A stretch of 64,000 bases of DNA, from the NCBI GenBank assembly GCA_963781785.1, contig CAWAHD010000003.1, positions 310,001 through 374,000 on the forward strand, given 5' to 3'. The stretch comes from CAWAHD01 sp963781785. GTDB lineage: Bacteria; Planctomycetota; Planctomycetia; Isosphaerales; Isosphaeraceae. Shown piece after piece: positions 1 through 8,429 of the stretch (the first letter of the stretch is position 1; each line of letters begins with the position of its first letter). Below the pieces are notes generated by a model. The model had not been told where the DNA came from. It made no database searches and saw only the letters and a program-made list of their open reading frames with translations. A program made the position numbers and the translations under genes.

Positions 1-168
1 GGCGCCTGCGCGGTCCTGAAGGACTTGACGCGTGCCGACCTGCCGCGGCTGGTGGTCTTGAGCCAGCGCGAGATTCCGCGGGATACACCGGTCGAGGTCA
101 TGGGGAGCGTGGTCGAAGAGGAGCCCGAGGCCGTGACGACATTCACCACGTCCGAGGCCGCCCTATAG
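1..168 (+). CDS. flhA: Flagellar biosynthesis protein FlhA, C-terminal fragment
   Basis: The reading frame is open from base 1 and stops at a TAG at 166-168, so only the last 55 residues are present. The peptide contains LPRLVVLSQREIP and then VEVMGSV, the pattern found at the end of the FlhA cytoplasmic domain, where the last strands precede a short acidic tail. FlhA is the membrane export-gate component of the flagellar type III secretion apparatus. The next genes are flhF and flhG, the usual neighbours, which supports the assignment. A homologous export gate of a non-flagellar type III system is less likely given that context. Confidence 0.72.
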   Translation, partial: GACAVLKDLTRADLPRLVVLSQREIPRDTPVEVMGSVVEEEPEAVTTFTTSEAAL

Positions 169-224
169 GTCGATCCACCGACTGTTGATCAGACGTTGTC
201 CCGGTTCGATTAAAGGTTGTGTTG

Positions 225-1375
225 ATGCGATCGAAAACCTACCGCGCGAGTACGATGAAGGAGGCCCTGACGCGAGTGCGGCGGGACCTGGGCAGCGACG
301 CCGTGATTCTGTCGGCGCGCGAGGTCCGGCGCCGGCGACTTTTCGGTCTGGGTGCGAAAGCGGAGGTTGAAGTCACGGCCAGCGACACGATGCCTTCGGC
401 AGCCGGGAGCACGAGGCAGCCGGGCCCGGGGGCGGTGGGGACTCAAGGAGCCCGGCCCGCGGGAGCGGCCACACCGACCATTTCCATGCAGGCAAAATTC
501 GGTGAAGAACTGGGCCGGCTGCACGCGATGGTCGAGACCTTGAGCCGTCACGGACACATCGACCACCTGCTGCCCGATCTTCCGAGCGCGCTCGTTCCGA
601 CGTATTCACACCTGATCGAAGCCGACGTGCCGGAGGTCTTGACGCGGCGGCTGGTGCAGCACGTCGCCCGTACCCTCGAGCCCGATCAGCTTGACGATCC
701 CGAGTCGATTGCGCGGCCCTGTGTGAGGCAGTCGAGCAATGCATACCGGTGGCCCCGCCCATCCAGGCGATCGCGGGCACCCGGCGGGTCGTGGCTCTGG
801 TGGGGCCGACCGGCGTGGGCAAGACGACGACCGTTGCCAAGCTGGCGGCCAACTACAAGCTGTCGCAGGGGGTGCGCGTTGGACTGATCACGGTGGACAC
901 CTACCGGATCGCGGCGGTCGAGCAGCTCAAGACGTATGCCGAGATCATCGATCTACCCCTGGCGGTCGTGAACGATCCATCCGAGATGCCGCGGGGGCTG
1001 GATGAACTGGGAACTGTGGACCTGGTTTTCATCGACACGGCAGGACGAAGCCCACGGGATGAGGTCAAGATCCGCGAGCTGACCGAATTCCTGCTGGTGG
1101 CACGGCCAGACGAGGTGCACCTCGTATTAAGCGCGGTGGCGGGGCAAAGGAGCCTGCGTGCGGCGATCGAGAGGTTTGCGCGGGTCCAGGTTGATCGGCT
1201 GATTCTGACCAAGCTTGACGAGGCCGACAGCTTGGGGGGAGTGCTGGCGGTGCTGGGGCTCTCGAGCCGGCCTGTAAGCTATCTGACCACCGGTCAGGCA
1301 GTTCCAGACGACATCGAGCCAGCCGACCGCAAGCGGCTGGCACGGCTGATCCTGAGGCAGGAGGATCTTGCTTGA
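225..1375 (+). CDS. flhF: Flagellar GTPase FlhF (SRP family), interrupted by a frameshift near 715
   Basis: FlhF is an SRP-type GTPase that, with FlhG, sets the place and number of flagella. The ATG at 225 follows AAAGG at 212-216 and gives MRSKTYRAS, a typical FlhF start; GTG and TTG codons at 219 and 222 are alternatives. The N-terminal half is in one frame to about 715. The NG GTPase domain continues in another frame with GPTGVGKTT (G1, near 803), DTYRIAA, DTAGRS (G3) and TKLDE (G4). Adding one G in the GG run near 715 joins the halves as IARALCEAVEQC. The domain is otherwise intact, so a sequencing indel is more likely than a true pseudogene. It lies between flhA and flhG. Confidence 0.85.
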
Positions 1376-1389
1376 AGGAGGAAATCGGG

Positions 1390-2345
1390 ATGACCGATCA
1401 AGCCGAAAGGCTCAGGGAGCTCGCCCTGGCGAGCCGGGTATCGAAAGGGGCTGCGGCTGCAGTGGCCCCGGACGAACCCGGCGCGGCGGGCGCGGACAGC
1501 CGGCGGCATCTGCGCGGACAGCGCGCTCGCTCTTGTTCACAAGCGGCAAGGGTGGGGTGGGCACATCGAACCTGGTCTTGAACCTGGCGATTGCACTGGG
1601 GGAGATGGGACACCGCGTGGTGGTGGTCGACGCCGATATCGGGTTGGCGAATCTCGATCTCCTTTGCGGGTTGACGCCGCGGTTTGATCTTGGCGATGTA
1701 CTGGCGGGTCGTTGCCGGCTGTCCGGCGCGGTGGTCACTGGGCCTGGCAACATTCAGGTCGTTCCGGGCGCGCACGCGATCCGAACGGGTGCCGAAGACC
1801 TGGACGAGGGTCCCGCTCGACTGGTTTCCGAGCTGGGCGAGCTGGAGTCTCGGGCCGATTTCGTACTGGTCGATGGGGGCTCGGGACTGGGGCCGGGAAT
1901 CGTGCTGCTGGCGGCCGCGGCCGACGAAATCGTGATCGTGAGCACGCCCGAGCCGACATCGATTGCAGATCTGCACGCGGCGATCGGCCGAATTCAGCGA
2001 GTGCCGGCTCGGCCGAGGATGCGAGTGCTGGTGAATCAGGCACGATCGGCGGCCGAGGCCACGGACGTTCTGGACCGGGTGGTCGCCTCTAGCCGGCAGT
2101 TTCTGGGCGCGGTCGTTTCGCCCCTGGGGCCGGGGTCAATTCGGGTCGATCCGCACGTTCAGGCAGCAGTCCGCCGCCGGTGCCCGTTCCTGGTGGCATA
2201 CCCGGGCGCAGCCGCGTCGCGCGGGGTCCGCCGGCTGGCGCGGGCTCTGGTCCGAGAGCGCCAGCCTGAAAGGCGAAGCCGCCGGACCGGGTTCTTCGCA
2301 AGCGTCGCTCTTCGACGAGCCCTGTCGAACGTGGCCGGTGGTTAA
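1390..2345 (+). CDS. flhG: FlhG/MinD-like flagellar number regulator, frameshifted near its N-terminus
   Basis: FlhG is a MinD-family ATPase that partners FlhF. The ATG at 1390 gives MTDQAERLREL, the usual FlhG opening, but that frame leaves the gene by about 1520. The ATPase body runs in the next frame and starts with SLLFTSGKGGVGTSN, followed by VVVDADIGLANLDLL and the VLVDGGSG switch region. A single missing base between about 1440 and 1520 would join them. The P-loop reads GKGGVGTS: the MinD signature lysine is present, but the usual second lysine (GKS/GKT) is threonine. The gene begins 14 bp after flhF, consistent with one operon. A start at 1368 in the second frame alone gives an unlikely Arg/Gly-rich leader. 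Confidence 0.78.
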
Positions 2346-2659
2346 TTCCCAGGTCGCTTGACGCCTGATTAAACAGGAGAAAAGTCCGGATGGGATGAAT
2401 TTCCGTGTTGTTGCGATGGTATCACTCAAGCCGATTGAGCGGATGGTCCGATATCAATTTAGGTTGGAGTTCCTTGGACGGCGAGAGGGGAAGGGCCGGA
2501 CGGTTTCGATCCTGGTGGTTTCTGCGGGTCGAAACGGAGAAATAAACGTCGGAAATGCGCCAAACGGCGAATGCGAGCGCCGGATGTGTCAGCAACGCGA
2601 CGTGATGGCTCTTCTGCACAGGATGTGCCGCCTCTTGCTCAGCCGACATGGAGGTCAGG
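2346..2659. other. Gap between flhG and fliA; no supported gene
   Basis: An open frame (2395-2703, plus strand) crosses this gap and overlaps the sigma-factor start, but its product is Arg-rich and matches no family I recognise. AGGAG near 2375 lies close to an ATG at 2391 that stops after two codons. The gap may hold a promoter for fliA or a broken small gene; neither is demonstrated. Confidence 0.3.
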
Positions 2660-3436
2660 ATGTCGACAAAGGTGGATGTGGATGTAACCGAACTCTGGCG
2701 TGAGTTCAAGGAACACCCCACCACGGAACTGCGGAATCACCTGGTCGAGCGTTATTTGCCGCTGGTCAAATACAATGCGGAGCGGATCTGGCAGCGTCTG
2801 CCCGAAGGGGTAGACCTGGACGATCTGATCTCAGCCGGAGTATTTGGCCTGATGGATGCGATCGACGCGTTTGACCTGAGCCGCGGCGTGAAGTTCGAGA
2901 CCTACTGCGTGCCGCGGATCCGCGGGGCGATGCTTGACGAGCTTCGGACCATGGACTGGGTGCCGAGGCTGGTGCGGTCCAAGGCGACCAAGATGGAAGA
3001 GGCGCGCAAGGAGCTCGAAGCCAGGCACGGCCGGCCGCCCACCGATCAAGAACTGGCTGAAACACTGGGCCTGCCCATGGAAGAATTTGAAAAGATGGCG
3101 ATGGACGCCAACGCCGTGGGCCTGATCAGTCTGAACAAGAAGTGGTATGAAACCGACAGCTATAAAGACGTGCGCGAGATCGATATCCTCGAAGACAAGA
3201 AGGGCGAAGACCCAACCCGGCGGCTGCAGCGCAAAGATCTGATGCGAATGGTCACCAAAGGCCTGAGCCGCAACGAGCGACTAATTATTATATTATATTA
3301 TTATGAAGAATTGACGATGAAGGAGATCGGCGCGACGCTCGACCTGAGCGAATCTCGCGTTTCGCAGATGCACTCATCGATCATTCAGAGGCTGCAGTCT
3401 CAGCTTTCGACCCGTCGGCCGGAGTTTGGGACTTGA
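2660..3436 (+). CDS. fliA: FliA/WhiG-family RNA polymerase sigma factor
   Basis: An alternative sigma factor of the sigma-28 (FliA/WhiG) group, expected to direct transcription of late flagellar genes. The ATG at 2660 is 5 bases after GGAGG at 2650-2654; an in-frame ATG at 2648 would overlap that site and is less likely. The product of about 258 residues has sigma region 2 (VKYNAERIWQRLP, DLISAGVFGLMDAI, FETYCVPRIRGAMLDELR), region 3 and region 4 (LSRNERLIIILYYYEELTM, LDLSESRVSQMHS). The length is typical. It follows flhA-flhF-flhG, as in many polar-flagellated bacteria. An AT-only run with rare codons sits inside region 4 near 3281-3306. Confidence 0.93.
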   Translation: MSTKVDVDVTELWREFKEHPTTELRNHLVERYLPLVKYNAERIWQRLPEGVDLDDLISAGVFGLMDAIDAFDLSRGVKFETYCVPRIRGAMLDELRTMDWVPRLVRSKATKMEEARKELEARHGRPPTDQELAETLGLPMEEFEKMAMDANAVGLISLNKKWYETDSYKDVREIDILEDKKGEDPTRRLQRKDLMRMVTKGLSRNERLIIILYYYEELTMKEIGATLDLSESRVSQMHSSIIQRLQSQLSTRRPEFGT

Positions 3437-3441
3437 TTTTT

Positions 3442-3499
3442 GAGGATCCGCCCTGGAGACCTGCGGCCCAGAGAGCGCAGGTCTTCAAGGCGGATTCTC
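3442..3499 (+). terminator. Two-stage stem-loop after fliA
   Basis: An inverted repeat starts 5 bases after the fliA stop. The outer arms GAGGATCCGCC (3442-3452) and GGCGGATTCTC (3489-3499) pair with one mismatch, and inner arms AGACCTGCG (3457-3465) and CGCAGGTCT (3476-3484) pair perfectly. There is no strong T-run after it, so it may stabilise the 3' end or act with Rho instead of being a classical intrinsic terminator. Confidence 0.5.
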
Positions 3500-3634
3500 G
3501 CATTTCGAACGCCGGGCTCTGGTTAAAAGCACAAGTGGTTGTAGAATAGCGATAGCGAGGTCAGCCACCGTAAAACATGCCACCCGAGTGGGTTCGCTCT
3601 CGAGAGCCAGCATGCTAGAGGCGAGGAACCTGCG

Positions 3635-4387
3635 ATGACACCGAAAGCATCATGGAGCCGGATCTTGGCGATGGCCGTGATCGGCGCGGCGCTACTGGGA
3701 TCGTGGCCGTCCCAGGCGCAGGCGCAATTTGGGTTTGGTGGCGGTGGTTTCGGCTTCGGGGGATACGGCTGGGGTTTCGGCGGGTTCAGCCAGGTTCCGA
3801 AGCCCGAGAGTTTTCTGTACCAGAAGGCGATCTCCGATTCGCAACGCGACACGCATATTCCCAGCCGCGATGTGTATGCCAACAATCCGAACTCGTACAT
3901 CAACCACGTTCGGGACAATGGTTTCGTCGATCGCTACGCGGTGGAGCGGAGGGAAGCCGCCCAGTACCGAGCAGCACGACGAATGGAAGCAGCCGCGGCC
4001 ACCCAGACGGCGATGCGGGCGGCTGCACAGACACCGGTCTTGCCCCTGTCGAGCTTCTACAATCCTCAGAACGAGCTGATCTGGCCGGGCGATGCTCCCA
4101 CGGCCGGTGACTTGAAAGAGAAGCGGTCTCTCTTTGACCAGGCGAGTCAGGAGGTCCTTGCCGAGGCGAAGAAGAACGGAGTTGCATCCATGGCCGCCGT
4201 CACGAATGCTCGGCAGAAGCTGCTCGATTATGGGCGACCGGGTCTTCAATATGTGCGGGCTCACGCCACCCCGCGGATCGCCGACTCGTACCACCTGTTT
4301 CTTCTGTCGCTCTATGAGTCGCTGGCCCAGGCAGCCAGTCCACAGGCTGAAGCCGCACCGACCCACGCCACCACCCCTTCATCGTAA
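3635..4387 (+). CDS. Exported protein with Gly/Phe-rich N-terminus, unknown function
   Basis: The 250-residue product starts with a clear signal peptide (hydrophobic stretch AMAVIGAALLGSW, cleavage near SQAQA). A glycine/phenylalanine-rich patch (FGFGGGGFGFGGYGWGF) follows at roughly residues 32-50. The rest is polar and mostly helical, with Ala-rich segments near residues 110-130. Similar Gly-rich exported proteins are common in planctomycetes, but I know no function. AGG at 3624-3626 supports the start. The gene is separated from fliA by a stem-loop and lies convergent to the TlpA-like gene 7 bp away, so it is probably transcribed alone. Confidence 0.7.
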   Translation: MTPKASWSRILAMAVIGAALLGSWPSQAQAQFGFGGGGFGFGGYGWGFGGFSQVPKPESFLYQKAISDSQRDTHIPSRDVYANNPNSYINHVRDNGFVDRYAVERREAAQYRAARRMEAAAATQTAMRAAAQTPVLPLSSFYNPQNELIWPGDAPTAGDLKEKRSLFDQASQEVLAEAKKNGVASMAAVTNARQKLLDYGRPGLQYVRAHATPRIADSYHLFLLSLYESLAQAASPQAEAAPTHATTPSS

Positions 4388-4394
4388 GCTGAGC

Positions 4395-5507
4395 TCAGGG
4401 CGAGACCGACCGAGCGATGACGATGTCGAGGTTTTTCCGTGACAGGTCGAGGTGGAGGATATTGCCGTCGCGCCCGATCAAGAAGTTGGCCGGGATCTCG
4501 ACGACCCCATAAGCCTTCGCATAGTCGTGGGCACCCGTGCCGTTGATCAGGTTGGGCCAGCGAATGTTGTGGTCGAGGATGAACCGCCGGACATTGGGCA
4601 TGACCGTCTCAATCTTGAGCGTGTCGCTCTGAAGGGTGTCGACGTTGATGCCCACGATCCGAAATCCGCGTGACTGGTGGGTCGTGTAGACGTGGTCGAG
4701 CCACGCGATCTCGGTCGAGCTGGGCAAGCACCAGCTCGCCCAGAAGACGACCAGCACGACCTGGCCCTTGAGGTCGGCCGAACTGATGGGCTTTCCGTCA
4801 AGATCCGTGCCCTGAATGGCCGGGGCGGGCTTGCCAATCAACGCGAGCAGGTTCAAGCGATTGGCACAAAATGCCTTCACGACGGGGTTTTCGGAATCTT
4901 TGAGGACAAGCTGAAAGGCAGCACGCGCCGTATCGAAGCGATCGCCTTGCATCAGCCGCTGATAACAGGCTTCGCAGATCGCCAGCAGATCTGAAGTATT
5001 GAGTGCCACGGCCGTGCCTTGAGCGGGACGGACCGTTTGATTGGTGCCACTAATTGACCGCCTTAACTCTGCGAGGGATTCGTCGAAGTTCCCTCGATCG
5101 GCCGAGGCGATGATGTCGATCGTGTGGGCCAGGAAGACGATGGTCGGAGAACCGCTGGCGGCTTTCAGGGCTTGGTGGGCGAACGGCTCGGCCTCGCGGA
5201 AGAGGTTATTGGCGATGGCCAGGCGAAAGAGCACCTCATAAGTTTCGACCGCGTCTTTGGGCGACTGACGAACGGCAAGCTGGCCGAGCCGATCAAGACG
5301 CTGCCGTTCGAGCTGGAGGAGCTGGCGGTTGTAGTCGTCGTGGATCGACTGAAGACTTGCTCCGGCGCCGGCTGGGCTCAGGACCCGCGGCGAGGGTGCG
5401 GCCGGCTCGTCCTGCCCGGGAGCGCTTGACTCGCCAAGGACGACCCGCGACGTCGAGATACTCACAATGAGGACGAGACAGGTCAGCACAAGCCGGGGGA
5501 AGATCAT
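4395..5507 (-). CDS. Exported TlpA/AhpC-type thioredoxin-fold protein with a CxxS site
   Basis: 370 residues. A signal peptide (LVLTCLVLIVSIST) is followed by a helical, TPR-like middle (residues about 60-230) and a C-terminal thioredoxin fold. The latter has GKPAPAIQGTDLDGKP, then VVLVVFWASWC near residue 260 and the cis-Pro region VVEIPANFLIG. TlpA-like proteins reduce periplasmic disulfides. Here the active site reads WCLPS, so the resolving cysteine is serine; this could make a monothiol enzyme, or one that traps mixed disulfides. Its start overlaps the end of the upstream minus-strand frame, which suggests co-transcription. The family call is firm; the redox role is uncertain. Confidence 0.85.
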   Translation of the reverse strand: MIFPRLVLTCLVLIVSISTSRVVLGESSAPGQDEPAAPSPRVLSPAGAGASLQSIHDDYNRQLLQLERQRLDRLGQLAVRQSPKDAVETYEVLFRLAIANNLFREAEPFAHQALKAASGSPTIVFLAHTIDIIASADRGNFDESLAELRRSISGTNQTVRPAQGTAVALNTSDLLAICEACYQRLMQGDRFDTARAAFQLVLKDSENPVVKAFCANRLNLLALIGKPAPAIQGTDLDGKPISSADLKGQVVLVVFWASWCLPSSTEIAWLDHVYTTHQSRGFRIVGINVDTLQSDTLKIETVMPNVRRFILDHNIRWPNLINGTGAHDYAKAYGVVEIPANFLIGRDGNILHLDLSRKNLDIVIARSVSP

Positions 5508-5886
5508 TGTCGTGGGAACCCTCTCTCGCTACGGGGCAACCGATCATGAAAACGCCGATTCTACCATGGAAATCACGGCACCAGTAGGAGGCGGAGCGAT
5601 CGGCCATAGCGGCCTTGGTGGCCGCTCGGCGCTGTTGCCTGGGAATGGCACGTGTCGTGACCCGCCAGATCGCGGCCAGAAACAATGCCCCAACAACAAT
5701 GGCCGTGAACCAGAGGAGGGCTTTGGTCAGGCCCGACATCGGTTCGGCGGGCGTTTCGCGCAAGTAGACGGGAAATGGCTTCCCGGGTTTGCCGGTGCCC
5801 GGGCGCGACGGCTCGACGAAGAGCTCGCGCGACCGAGCCTTGATCGAGTGTTCCTGTTCGGGCAAGTTGCGTGAATCAATCGGCAT
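5293..5886 (-). CDS. Small membrane protein, unknown; C-terminal boundary doubtful
   Basis: The first ~100 residues look like a real protein: a polar Pro-rich segment (GTGKPGKPFPVYLRETPAEP) leads into one transmembrane helix (LLWFTAIVVGALFLAAIW) and a basic tail. Beyond about residue 105 the product becomes Arg/Pro/Cys-rich and overlaps the start of the TlpA-like gene by 215 bp, which is implausible. The natural end is probably before 5508, hidden by a frameshift of the kind seen elsewhere here. It likely forms an operon with the TlpA-like gene. I do not recognise a named family. Confidence 0.5.
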   Translation of the reverse strand: MPIDSRNLPEQEHSIKARSRELFVEPSRPGTGKPGKPFPVYLRETPAEPMSGLTKALLWFTAIVVGALFLAAIWRVTTRAIPRQQRRAATKAAMADRSASYWCRDFHGRIGVFMIGCPVAREGSHDNDLPPACADLSRPHCEYLDVAGRPWRVKRSRAGRAGRTLAAGPEPSRRRSKSSVDPRRLQPPAPPARTAAS

Positions 5887-6086
5887 GGCACCGTTTCCTC
5901 AGGCGGCGTGGAACGGGGGCCGGCCTACGGGTTTCTTGCGATGAACGTAGCTCATTTTCCAAAGTAGCACGCGCATTCGACCTTTGGGAGTGCAACCTCG
6001 CTCCAAAGATGAACCCGGCCAGGGGCCGACGTCTCCAGACGATCGTCACGCAGGACGGAGTTCGGTGGATTCACGAGCCACGGGCA

Positions 6087-6881
6087 TCAGGGATTTGCCC
6101 GGAAGAACCAATCCCAGGTTGGGGGAAACGCCGCCAGGGCGGCGGCGCCGGCCTGGCTGTCGTCCCAGGGATAAAGCACCTTTCCGATTTCCGAGAGAGC
6201 GAAACCTGCCTTGCGGAGGCGATATTCGACTTCGAACGCTTGCCAGAATTTTTGCCTGAGTCCCTCGTAGTGAAACCGGCCGAATGCAAAATCATAATGC
6301 CGGCGTTCGGCGTGGAGAGCAGCGAGTTTTTCGGCTTCACCAGGCGGAAAGCCCTGATCCAGAGACCCGTCCATGAGGAGCATCATGTGATAAGAGATGG
6401 CGTCCAAGGCCGGCACGATTCCCAGGAACTGGCCGCTGGGTTTCAGGCTGGCGCGGATGGCGCGTAAAGTACCGTCGATCAGACGAACGTCGGGCATGAC
6501 CAGGGAATTGACGGACACCGCGAGGTCGAGCCGGCCGGCGAGATCATCGAGGTCATGCATTGGCCGCGTCAAGAAAGTGACGCGGTTGGCGAGATCCGGT
6601 CGCAGCCGCGCTCGGGCGCATTCGAGCATATCGGGAGCAAAGTCGAGTGCGATCACGTGCCCAAACCGCTCGGCAAGGTACGGAAGCAGCGGCCCTGTGC
6701 CGCAGCCCAGGTCGGCCGCGGTCTTGCGTGAAGGCTCGGGCACATCAGCGAGCGCCTTCCAGATCGGATTCTCGACGTTCGGCGCGTATGGGTCGAGGAA
6801 CACCTCATCATACACGGCCGCCTGGCGGCTCCAATGACGAGCCTGGTTGTGAAGCTCACGCTTTCCCAAGGTCGAGACCAA
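6087..6881 (-). CDS. Class I SAM-dependent methyltransferase, substrate unknown
   Basis: 264 residues with the Rossmann methyltransferase motifs: AADLGCGTGPLLPYLA (motif I, near residue 55), VIALDFAPDML (acidic end of strand 2) and a DLAVSVNSLVMPD motif IV region. The N-terminus carries RHWSRQAAVYDEVF, common in methyltransferases that act on small molecules or quinone/lipid precursors. The C-terminal part (about 180-264) is a lid with several aromatic residues and no recognised signature. The neighbours (DUF6174 lipoprotein upstream, about 110 bp away) give no substrate clue. Confidence 0.85.
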   Translation of the reverse strand: MVSTLGKRELHNQARHWSRQAAVYDEVFLDPYAPNVENPIWKALADVPEPSRKTAADLGCGTGPLLPYLAERFGHVIALDFAPDMLECARARLRPDLANRVTFLTRPMHDLDDLAGRLDLAVSVNSLVMPDVRLIDGTLRAIRASLKPSGQFLGIVPALDAISYHMMLLMDGSLDQGFPPGEAEKLAALHAERRHYDFAFGRFHYEGLRQKFWQAFEVEYRLRKAGFALSEIGKVLYPWDDSQAGAAALAAFPPTWDWFFRANP

Positions 6882-6994
6882 GCTCCCCTGGTTGCAGTTG
6901 GTGTGGTCGGAGAATTGCCGCCGCGTTCGTCACGGAATTGCCTGCTCAATCTCAAGCCTTTGCCGACCCGAGTCGATTTCAAGGTCCGCTCGAG

Positions 6995-7507
6995 CTAGGG
7001 CGCAGCAGTGGGGTGCAGCTTGATCACATCGATCTTGATTCCCCGTGTCGTGCCCATGATGTCGCGCCGGTACCAGTGAGGATAGCCCAGCTTCGCGTCG
7101 GGCGAAAACCGCATGACGACCTTGGCATTCCTGGGCTGACCGAACGGTTTCTCGGCCCCGCACTGAGCCAGGTCATCGGCCATGGTGAGAAACAGGCCGT
7201 CGACGCCGAAGAAGCGAGGCTCGAAGGAGCGGCGCTCGGTTCGCTCGCCATTCGCCTGGATCAGCTCGAGCTTGCGGACCTTTCCGCCTTGAACGGTGAC
7301 GAAGTAGTGGGCGTTATTGGGGCCGGTCACGGTCCATTCCAGGTCGTAATCAGCGATGCCAGCCTTTTTCCAGAGAGTCCTGGCAGCTTCCAGGGTCTCG
7401 GGGGTCAGTGGCTCGCCGCCGGCGCAGCCGAGAGTGGAAGCAATGGTCAGCAAGAGACCGCCGAGCGCGAGCTGTGGCGTCGAGCGTCCTGGTCGTGAAC
7501 GATGCAT
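6995..7507 (-). CDS. DUF6174-like lipoprotein
   Basis: 170 residues beginning with a basic n-region, a hydrophobic stretch (LALGGLLLTIAST) and a lipobox ending STLGC, so it should be a lipid-anchored envelope protein. The body has DYDLEWTVTGPNNAHYFVTVQGGKV and a C-terminal YDIxxY-like region (YPHWYRRDIMGTT), which resembles the DUF6174 family of small secreted proteins of unknown role. It stands alone between the methyltransferase and the GTPase cassette; its start is 186 bp downstream of the cassette's last stop. Confidence 0.68.
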   Translation of the reverse strand: MHRSRPGRSTPQLALGGLLLTIASTLGCAGGEPLTPETLEAARTLWKKAGIADYDLEWTVTGPNNAHYFVTVQGGKVRKLELIQANGERTERRSFEPRFFGVDGLFLTMADDLAQCGAEKPFGQPRNAKVVMRFSPDAKLGYPHWYRRDIMGTTRGIKIDVIKLHPTAAP

Positions 7508-7693
7508 GGTGGAAAAGGCTCCCGCGCGTCGGAATCCGCCGCCAGGGCTCCGTCTGAGGTCGTACCTTGCCCGGACATCGAAGACCTACGGACTTTTCAG
7601 GCGTCCTCACTCCTCCAGGATGCCAGGAGGGAGAGCGGTTGGCCAGTCCTGTCCGCCGCAATGATCCGGGTGCACCAGGCTACCCGGGTCAGG

Positions 7694-8410
7694 TCAGCGG
7701 CCCGCGTGGTCGAAGTCGAGGATGAGATCGGCGGCGGCCACCGAGGTGCCTGCAAGTTTGGGGAGAGCGACCAGATCGAAACCATTGGCATTGTCAAACG
7801 CCCAGGTGGCGACGCTCGCCCGCAGTCGAACACGGCCCAGCAGACTCTGCCAGACGCTGCGTGCCAGAGCGTCGATGGGCTCGCTCGACTGGAGGAGGAC
7901 CCGACGGCCCTGGTTGAGCGCCCTCACGATCGGGAAAACTCGCGGATCGGGCTCAGACCCAGAAAGGTTCGGGTCGGATCGGCGCGATTGGATCTGCCCG
8001 AGGTTCAGAGAGCCGGAGGGCAGGGTGGTGTCAACGTCGGCGACGGTCCAGCCGCGGCGGAAGGCGCGGGTAAAGGCAAACGGATTTGAGCCGGACAGCC
8101 GGTAAGCCCATGGTCCGACGAAGAGCGCGTGGAATGCCAGGGCGCCTGGCCGGCCGCGGTCGTCGAATCCCTGGGGATGAACGTGCACGACGATCCATGG
8201 GCCGTTCACCATGCGAAGAGCGAACAGGCTCTCGGCCGAGCTCCAACCCGCCGGTGGCTCGCCAAACCGCTGACAAATGGTTTTCAGCGCAACCAGCCAC
8301 CGCGGACGGCACCGCGCCGAACGGGCCAGGACGGCGTATCCCCGATGCCAAAACGGGAAGCTGCCGTAGACAGCTTGCTCGAAATGGACGTTGAGATTCA
8401 GGTTCAGCAT
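7694..8410 (-). CDS. GAP1-like (GTPase-associated protein 1) N-terminal domain protein
   Basis: 238 residues, starting at the ATG at 8410 (MLNLNLNVHFEQAVYGSF). A longer open frame reaches 8596 but overlaps the upstream gene. The pattern QAVYGSF, GYAVLARSARC, then a DDRGRPGALAFHAL block near residue 95 resembles the GAP1-N fold (start QxxYGS/T, repeated S-P/G region, and xGRPGNFxAH in relatives). GAP1 proteins are encoded beside GTPases in predicted conflict or signalling systems. Here the GTPase lies two genes upstream on the same strand, 20 bp plus one gene away. No middle or C-terminal GAP1 domains are present, so this is a minimal version. The fold call is pattern recognition and needs profile comparison. 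Confidence 0.55.
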   Translation of the reverse strand: MLNLNLNVHFEQAVYGSFPFWHRGYAVLARSARCRPRWLVALKTICQRFGEPPAGWSSAESLFALRMVNGPWIVVHVHPQGFDDRGRPGALAFHALFVGPWAYRLSGSNPFAFTRAFRRGWTVADVDTTLPSGSLNLGQIQSRRSDPNLSGSEPDPRVFPIVRALNQGRRVLLQSSEPIDALARSVWQSLLGRVRLRASVATWAFDNANGFDLVALPKLAGTSVAAADLILDFDHAGR

Positions 8411-8429
8411 AAGGCGCGGGCGGCGTTCC

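Noticed and set aside
2395..2703. Plus-strand 102-codon frame before fliA
   Set aside because: Overlaps the sigma-factor start, no family match, and Arg/Cys-rich end.
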